A stretch of DNA of 64,000 bases from Roseobacter ponti (GTDB lineage: Bacteria; Pseudomonadota; Alphaproteobacteria; Rhodobacterales; Rhodobacteraceae): positions 1,116,001-1,180,000 of the forward strand of contig NZ_CP048788.1 of the NCBI RefSeq assembly GCF_012932215.1. Reading direction: 5' to 3'. The position numbers and the translations under genes were made by a program. The notes under the pieces are model-generated. The model was not told where the DNA came from, did no database searches, and saw only the letters and a list, made by a program, of their open reading frames with translations. Positions 59,627 through 64,000 of the stretch are shown here, piece by piece (positions within the stretch are counted from its first letter, which is position 1; the number at the start of each line of letters is the position of its first letter).

Positions 59627-62600
59627 GGTGTCACCCTGTCGATGTGCGCGAGTTCTTCGGGCATTTCCTCCGGCGGGTCGACCGTTCTCAGGACAATGTA
59701 ACCTTCGTTCGATAGCGCGGCGGAGACATCTGCGTCATCTGTCACGGCGGCGTAGAACTTGCTCCACGATGCCAGCGCCACCTTGCCGCCCCGTGCAACA
59801 GGTTCGAAGTCCGGCCGTAGGATTCCCCATCTTCGAGCCGCGTCGGCCCACGGGCCGTCCGAGATGGGCGATTCAACTGCATCCACCTTTCCACTCGGCG
59901 CCACCACCTCAACCTCAGACGACAGGAGGTCGATCAGGAAACGACGGACTTCGCAGCGTCCGCGGTCAATCAGCTCATGATCGGGCTGATTGAAATAAGT
60001 AAGGATGCAGCGGTAACAGCCTTCGACGCAGGGGGCGTCGTCGCGGTCGCGCCACTCGCCTTCGGCCTCTTCCAGATGCATGACTTCGAGAGCGGTCCTG
60101 ACGACCGCTTGCAAGTCCTCCTGGCGCGAGATCCGCGACAGCACACCCGCACCACCCTCGGACGCCTCGTAGAACAGTAGGCCATTGCGTGCATCCCGAT
60201 CCGGTACCGGATCGACGGCGATCTCACCCTCTTCGAGGCGAAACACCCGCTCGAGGCCTCGGGCGAGCGCACTCTGCAAGGTGGCGACGTCCTCGACGTC
60301 AAGGTGCCGCGAAGGCACAAGAAGCATGGCATTCTTGCGGTCCTCGACCATCGGCAGGACCGTCTGTTCAGGCTCAGCGTTTGGGCGCGAATCCGGATCG
60401 GTCTCGTCACCGCCGACCGAACCGCGCCATCGGCCGCTGTGGGTTCCGATCTTGAAGCCATAGAGGTCCTTGTCACGCCTTCTCCGGAGGCCCTTGTTGA
60501 TCCGGGCAATACGGGTGCGTGGACCGTAGGAAATCTTCGCCAGGTCCTTGCCGTCACGATCGCTTAGCCGGACTCTGCTGGGTTCGCCCTGAAAAGCGAA
60601 AGCGGTCTGTATGTCGAATCCCTGACGCTGGCGCTCCTCATCATTGGCGGAAATGCGTTCCGCCGGGGCAGCCTCGACATTCTCGACACGAAACGCGCCG
60701 TCCAGGCGAATGGGATCCGCCAGACCGGCGCCACATGCGTCACAGCGCTCGGGTGCATCGGTACCCTGGATAGAGCCGCAGTTTGCACACAGCAGCAAGA
60801 CATCCGTGTTCAGTCCTACGCCGTCGCCAGCGCGCACCTGCGGCGGCAGCATGGCGCGAGTCACACGGAAAGACTGGCCCTCGTGATAGATCATGCTCCC
60901 GGGCCCGAATTCGGAAATTGCCAGGAATCGAGCCCTCGAAAGGAAATCGCCACGGCCGCGACGCTCGGCACCGGGAACAAATGCGGTGAGTGGCAGGCGG
61001 GGAAAGTTGTACCCAGGCAGGAAGCCCTCGGTTGCCAGATAGCGGTAGGTGAAGAAATCTGATGAGTTCGAATCCTTACCGCTCTTGAGCAATTCGATCT
61101 GGCGTCGTGCGCTGTTGTACGACCGATCCCCTTGCCGTCGTTCCTCGGCACTTGCCTGGGTGCTCTTCGACAACCGGTAGCCGCGATCTCGCTGGTCTTC
61201 GGCGGCGCTTAACCGCCGTCTCCAAGAGTCGAAAGCCGTGTCGAAATTCTCGTAGGCGTCTCGCGCGGTGGTTTCGGCGAGGTCATGTCCGAAGGGCCGG
61301 CCGGCAATCTGGCTGAGGACGGCGACCATACGCTCAGCCGCACGAGCGGCAAGGTCGGGAACGGAAAGTGCTGCCGCTACTTCGATGCGGAGCGGATACT
61401 TGCCATCCTCCTGGGTGAGGTCCAGCACCTCGGCGATCGCCGGTGCGAGTTCAACACCGGATTCCGCCAGCCAGATCGCATGACAATGGGATACAACGAG
61501 TTCTTCATTGCCGAGATCGAGAAGCGGCGGTTGAACCGATCCCGCGACCATCTGGCCCGGATCGGCGAAGTAGTACTGATCATGCGGGCTTTGAGCGGCA
61601 CAGTAGGTCGTGATCAGCGCCGCCTGACCGGCACGGCCGGCACGCCCGGCACGCTGCGTGTAGTTGGCCGGCGTCGGCGGGACGTTGCGAAGGTGCACAT
61701 GCTCGAGCGTAGAGATGTCGACCCCAAGCTCCATTGTTGGCGAGCAGATGAGCAAGGGCAACCGCCGGGAGGTTTCGTTGTCATGCGGCGACTCCCGCAT
61801 CTGTTTCTGATCGTCATCACCGAACCGGAACCGGCGCTCCCGGTGCTGGCGGATGTCCTTGTCCACCTGTGCGGTATGTTCTCTTGCCTCAAGGCCCCGC
61901 ATCGGTGCCCGCCTTGCCAACATGTTGTCGGCTACCCTTGCGTAGAGTTCCCGGAAATAGGGGTTCGGCGGTGCTTTCCCGGTTTCTTCGGCCATAGGCT
62001 CGCTGACGGCGCAAAGCTTCAGCGCGCCGGGGTCAAGTTTCCAGCCCATGGGACCGAATGGTGTTCTCTGCGCCCTGACATAGGCATAGTCGTCATGGGC
62101 TGTCGCCTGGAGAAGCGCTTCGATGACCTCGGTCACCTCGCCCCGTCGCAGACGACGCCCCCAGAGGCGTTCGTCTACGAGGGCCTTGCCCAGAGCCGAC
62201 TGGGCGCTTCCCCGAAGCACGATACCCTCATCCCGCAGCGAGATATTGGCGCGCGATGTGCCTTCGAGCATCAGCCAGGCAGCTTCCCGTGGCCGTTCCT
62301 TTTCGTGGATGGCCCAGGGGGCCTGGAGATAGCGTCTCGACTCCTCCGCAATTTCCTCGAACCGTTGTCGATCCAGTGCCTCGACATCGATTGCGAGGCC
62401 GGTTCGCATGTGTTCGAGAAGGATACGCAATGCCGTCAAGCGGATCTCGGGCGTCGCATCGCGGAGGACATCCGGAGCCCCAGCGAAGATGGCGTCTTCC
62501 CCTGCCAGTGCCGAAAGCATTGTATATTCGACATGAACCAGTTCGAGGTCTTCGAGGTTAGGGTTGGTAAATCGCCAGCCACGACGCTGATCAGTCCAGA

Positions 62601-64000
62601 CACGATGTGCGATGATCCGGGACAGCAGCACCTCAGCCTCAGTCGCTTTCCTTCCTCGAACATCATCTCGAAGCCATTCCTCGTGGCTTTCCTCGTTCGA
62701 CCAAGCATAGCCCAGAGCACGTCGAACCGCGTCTCCAAAATCACGACCAGCCAATCCGGCGCTACCGGCGTCGCGAACAGCCGCGAATATGGCAGAGCGC
62801 AGCTTCGTGACGAAAACGTGGTCATTGAAGTGACCGGCCTGCAAGGCCGCGTCCTGGCGGTTGTCGGTGAAGGTCAGCAGCTTGCCGCGCCCGGCTTCCC
62901 CGGCTTCCATTTCTTCAAGCGTTACCGAGTTCAGTATTGTCGTCGCCGAGGAGCGACCTTCGGCGGATAGGCCCGACAACCTGTTGCGATCCCGGCCTTG
63001 CCCCGGTGGCGTGTCTCCGCATCGCAGGCAGAGCGAGAATTTGCCTTTCATGAACCACATGCCAAGGCCGGCCCCCTCGACGCCCTGGGAATCGACCGAA
63101 ACCTCGAACGGGACGCGCGTGCGATAGGTCCGCTTGACGCGGGTCGAGCCGTTTGCCGTTTCTTCGAGCCAGGACGGCGGGAGATCTTGGTCGCCCTCGA
63201 AGGGCAGTCCTTCGGCACGGCACAGGAAGCCCGTCTCGTCGTCATCGTCGAGCGGCTCCTCGTCGATCGAGCGAGGGACATAGCGCCGCCCCGCATTATC
63301 CGGAAGCACCCGGACAGGGTGATAGTCCTGCCCACACTTGCGGCAGAAACGAACCTCGAACAGCCGCGCCTCGGCCTCTGGATCGGTCTTCTGCTTGTCA
63401 AAACGGATGGTCCGCGCACCCTCTGGACCAAGGGTCGCATACAGGCTGTCGGGACCGGACAGATATTGATGGAGCTTATACGCCAGGAAAGCACTGCCGG
63501 ATGGGCCCCCTCGCAGGTTCTCGGGCATCGAGGCCATGGACAACGCGTGCTCGAGCGCGGCCAGGCAATCCGGCACCGGTTCGCCGGAATCGTCAGCAAG
63601 CTCCAAGGCAGCTTCACTGAGCGTGCGCGGCTTGCGGCGTTGCGGTACTGGATCGTCGGTCAGGCCGATGCGAGTTTCAGCCCACACGATAAGCGGTTCC
63701 GTCTCGAGGGCGTCATTTGCCAATCCAGTGGGTAGCGTACGAATGGATTGCGCGATGCCCGTGCGATCCGCGGTGCCGCGCGTGGCGCGGACCAAAGTCT
63801 CGCCGATAACGGCTTCAGGTTCGATCCGGTTGCCGAAGATCATTGTCGCGGTATTCGCCACGACGACCGCAGGGTCTTCCGCGACCGCATCCGACGAGGC
63901 CATGGTGGCGGAGGTTCCGATGCACCGCAGATGGTCCGGAGACAGCCGGTCTCGCAAGCGTCGAACCAGCATCGCTACGTCCGCGCCCTGTCGGCCGCGA
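59623..64000 (-). CDS. YprA-type helicase with C-terminal DUF1998 zinc domain (partial)
   Basis: The frame is open through the window end; reading inward from it the codons give RGRQGADVAMLVRRLRD, the segment just before motif III, so the gene starts further right and about 1458 residues are visible. Motif III is GTSATMAS, then a CxxC (FCRKCGQDY), motif V/VI (SPTMELGVDISTLEHVHL, QRAGRAGRAGQ), then the DUF1998/MZB end with two zinc clusters: CANCGSIQ...CDAC and CVEGCYRCILTYF. This is the architecture of DrmA/DrmB-type and YprA-type helicases of DISARM and relatives. It is the first known gene of the operon, and overlaps the next by four bases. Confidence 0.88.
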   Translation of the reverse strand, partial: RGRQGADVAMLVRRLRDRLSPDHLRCIGTSATMASSDAVAEDPAVVVANTATMIFGNRIEPEAVIGETLVRATRGTADRTGIAQSIRTLPTGLANDALETEPLIVWAETRIGLTDDPVPQRRKPRTLSEAALELADDSGEPVPDCLAALEHALSMASMPENLRGGPSGSAFLAYKLHQYLSGPDSLYATLGPEGARTIRFDKQKTDPEAEARLFEVRFCRKCGQDYHPVRVLPDNAGRRYVPRSIDEEPLDDDDETGFLCRAEGLPFEGDQDLPPSWLEETANGSTRVKRTYRTRVPFEVSVDSQGVEGAGLGMWFMKGKFSLCLRCGDTPPGQGRDRNRLSGLSAEGRSSATTILNSVTLEEMEAGEAGRGKLLTFTDNRQDAALQAGHFNDHVFVTKLRSAIFAAVRDAGSAGLAGRDFGDAVRRALGYAWSNEESHEEWLRDDVRGRKATEAEVLLSRIIAHRVWTDQRRGWRFTNPNLEDLELVHVEYTMLSALAGEDAIFAGAPDVLRDATPEIRLTALRILLEHMRTGLAIDVEALDRQRFEEIAEESRRYLQAPWAIHEKERPREAAWLMLEGTSRANISLRDEGIVLRGSAQSALGKALVDERLWGRRLRRGEVTEVIEALLQATAHDDYAYVRAQRTPFGPMGWKLDPGALKLCAVSEPMAEETGKAPPNPYFRELYARVADNMLARRAPMRGLEAREHTAQVDKDIRQHRERRFRFGDDDQKQMRESPHDNETSRRLPLLICSPTMELGVDISTLEHVHLRNVPPTPANYTQRAGRAGRAGQAALITTYCAAQSPHDQYYFADPGQMVAGSVQPPLLDLGNEELVVSHCHAIWLAESGVELAPAIAEVLDLTQEDGKYPLRIEVAAALSVPDLAARAAERMVAVLSQIAGRPFGHDLAETTARDAYENFDTAFDSWRRRLSAAEDQRDRGYRLSKSTQASAEERRQGDRSYNSARRQIELLKSGKDSNSSDFFTYRYLATEGFLPGYNFPRLPLTAFVPGAERRGRGDFLSRARFLAISEFGPGSMIYHEGQSFRVTRAMLPPQVRAGDGVGLNTDVLLLCANCGSIQGTDAPERCDACGAGLADPIRLDGAFRVENVEAAPAERISANDEERQRQGFDIQTAFAFQGEPSRVRLSDRDGKDLAKISYGPRTRIARINKGLRRRRDKDLYGFKIGTHSGRWRGSVGGDETDPDSRPNAEPEQTVLPMVEDRKNAMLLVPSRHLDVEDVATLQSALARGLERVFRLEEGEIAVDPVPDRDARNGLLFYEASEGGAGVLSRISRQEDLQAVVRTALEVMHLEEAEGEWRDRDDAPCVEGCYRCILTYFNQPDHELIDRGRCEVRRFLIDLLSSEVEVVAPSGKVDAVESPISDGPWADAARRWGILRPDFEPVARGGKVALASWSKFYAAVTDDADVSAALSNEGYIVLRTVDPPEEMPEELAHIDRVTP

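Noticed and set aside
61285-62970. Plus-strand open frame of 561 codons inside the large helicase gene
   Set aside because: It lies fully opposite the YprA-type helicase, whose motifs are clear; its protein has no domain and high-GC codon bias leaves antisense frames open.

Overview
The window is a piece of a Rhodobacteraceae (Roseobacter-type alphaproteobacterial) chromosome. I infer this from the gene families and their order (soxBDAG sarcosine oxidase, an RpoD with a long acidic insert, NrdR-RibD, KpsC/KpsS, MmcB), from a GTTC-N7-GTTC LexA box upstream of mmcB, from a tRNA-His lacking G-1 and carrying A73, and from the uniformly high GC content. The genus cannot be fixed from the sequence alone.

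Layout. 1-2080: 3' end of a first sarcosine oxidase cluster (soxA cut by the window edge, soxG). 2176-9269: a small secreted protein, Fe-type superoxide dismutase, a 33-codon gene behind a CRP-like palindrome, a zinc-free MDR oxidoreductase, a LOG-family protein, a LysM protein and an Atm1-type ABC exporter. 9387-13414: a six-gene minus-strand zinc operon (zur, His-rich zrgA-like protein, LolD-like ATPase, FtsX-like permease, two DUF3299 proteins) behind a perfect 18-bp palindrome that is probably the Zur operator. 13710-19286: DUF302 protein and an RND efflux pair. 19500-23113: YfgM-like, BamB-like and Der genes in the order also known in E. coli. 23118-29287: TspO-like protein, DUF2235 hydrolase, small membrane protein, glutamate dehydrogenase, TadG-like and TadE-like proteins. 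29801-34852: a complete second sarcosine oxidase operon (soxB, soxD, soxA, soxG) with a structured 0.5-kb leader. 34886-42047: secreted protein, dnaG, rpoD, secreted protein, yjbQ, nrdR, ribD. 42059-46594: capsule genes kpsC, a Wza/KpsD-like lipoprotein and kpsS on the minus strand. 46781-49906: ribE, ribB (with a degenerate GTP cyclohydrolase II half), ribH, nusB and a small membrane protein; with ribD upstream this gives most of riboflavin synthesis. 49907-51679: a 37-codon gene, a structured RNA-like stretch, SOS-controlled mmcB, a small conserved protein and an acetyltransferase.

51723-64000: tRNA-His marks what looks like the edge of a genomic island. After an AT-richer junction there is a minus-strand operon of four genes joined by 4-bp overlaps: a very large YprA-type helicase with a C-terminal DUF1998 zinc domain (its N-terminus lies beyond the window), an SNF2-type helicase, an Eco57I/TaqI-type adenine methyltransferase and an HNH nuclease. 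The gene content resembles DISARM-related anti-phage systems, but with an HNH nuclease in last position. This is the best candidate for an unusual or poorly described system here. The methyltransferase has a low-GC patch over its predicted DNA-recognition domain, which suggests exchange of specificity.
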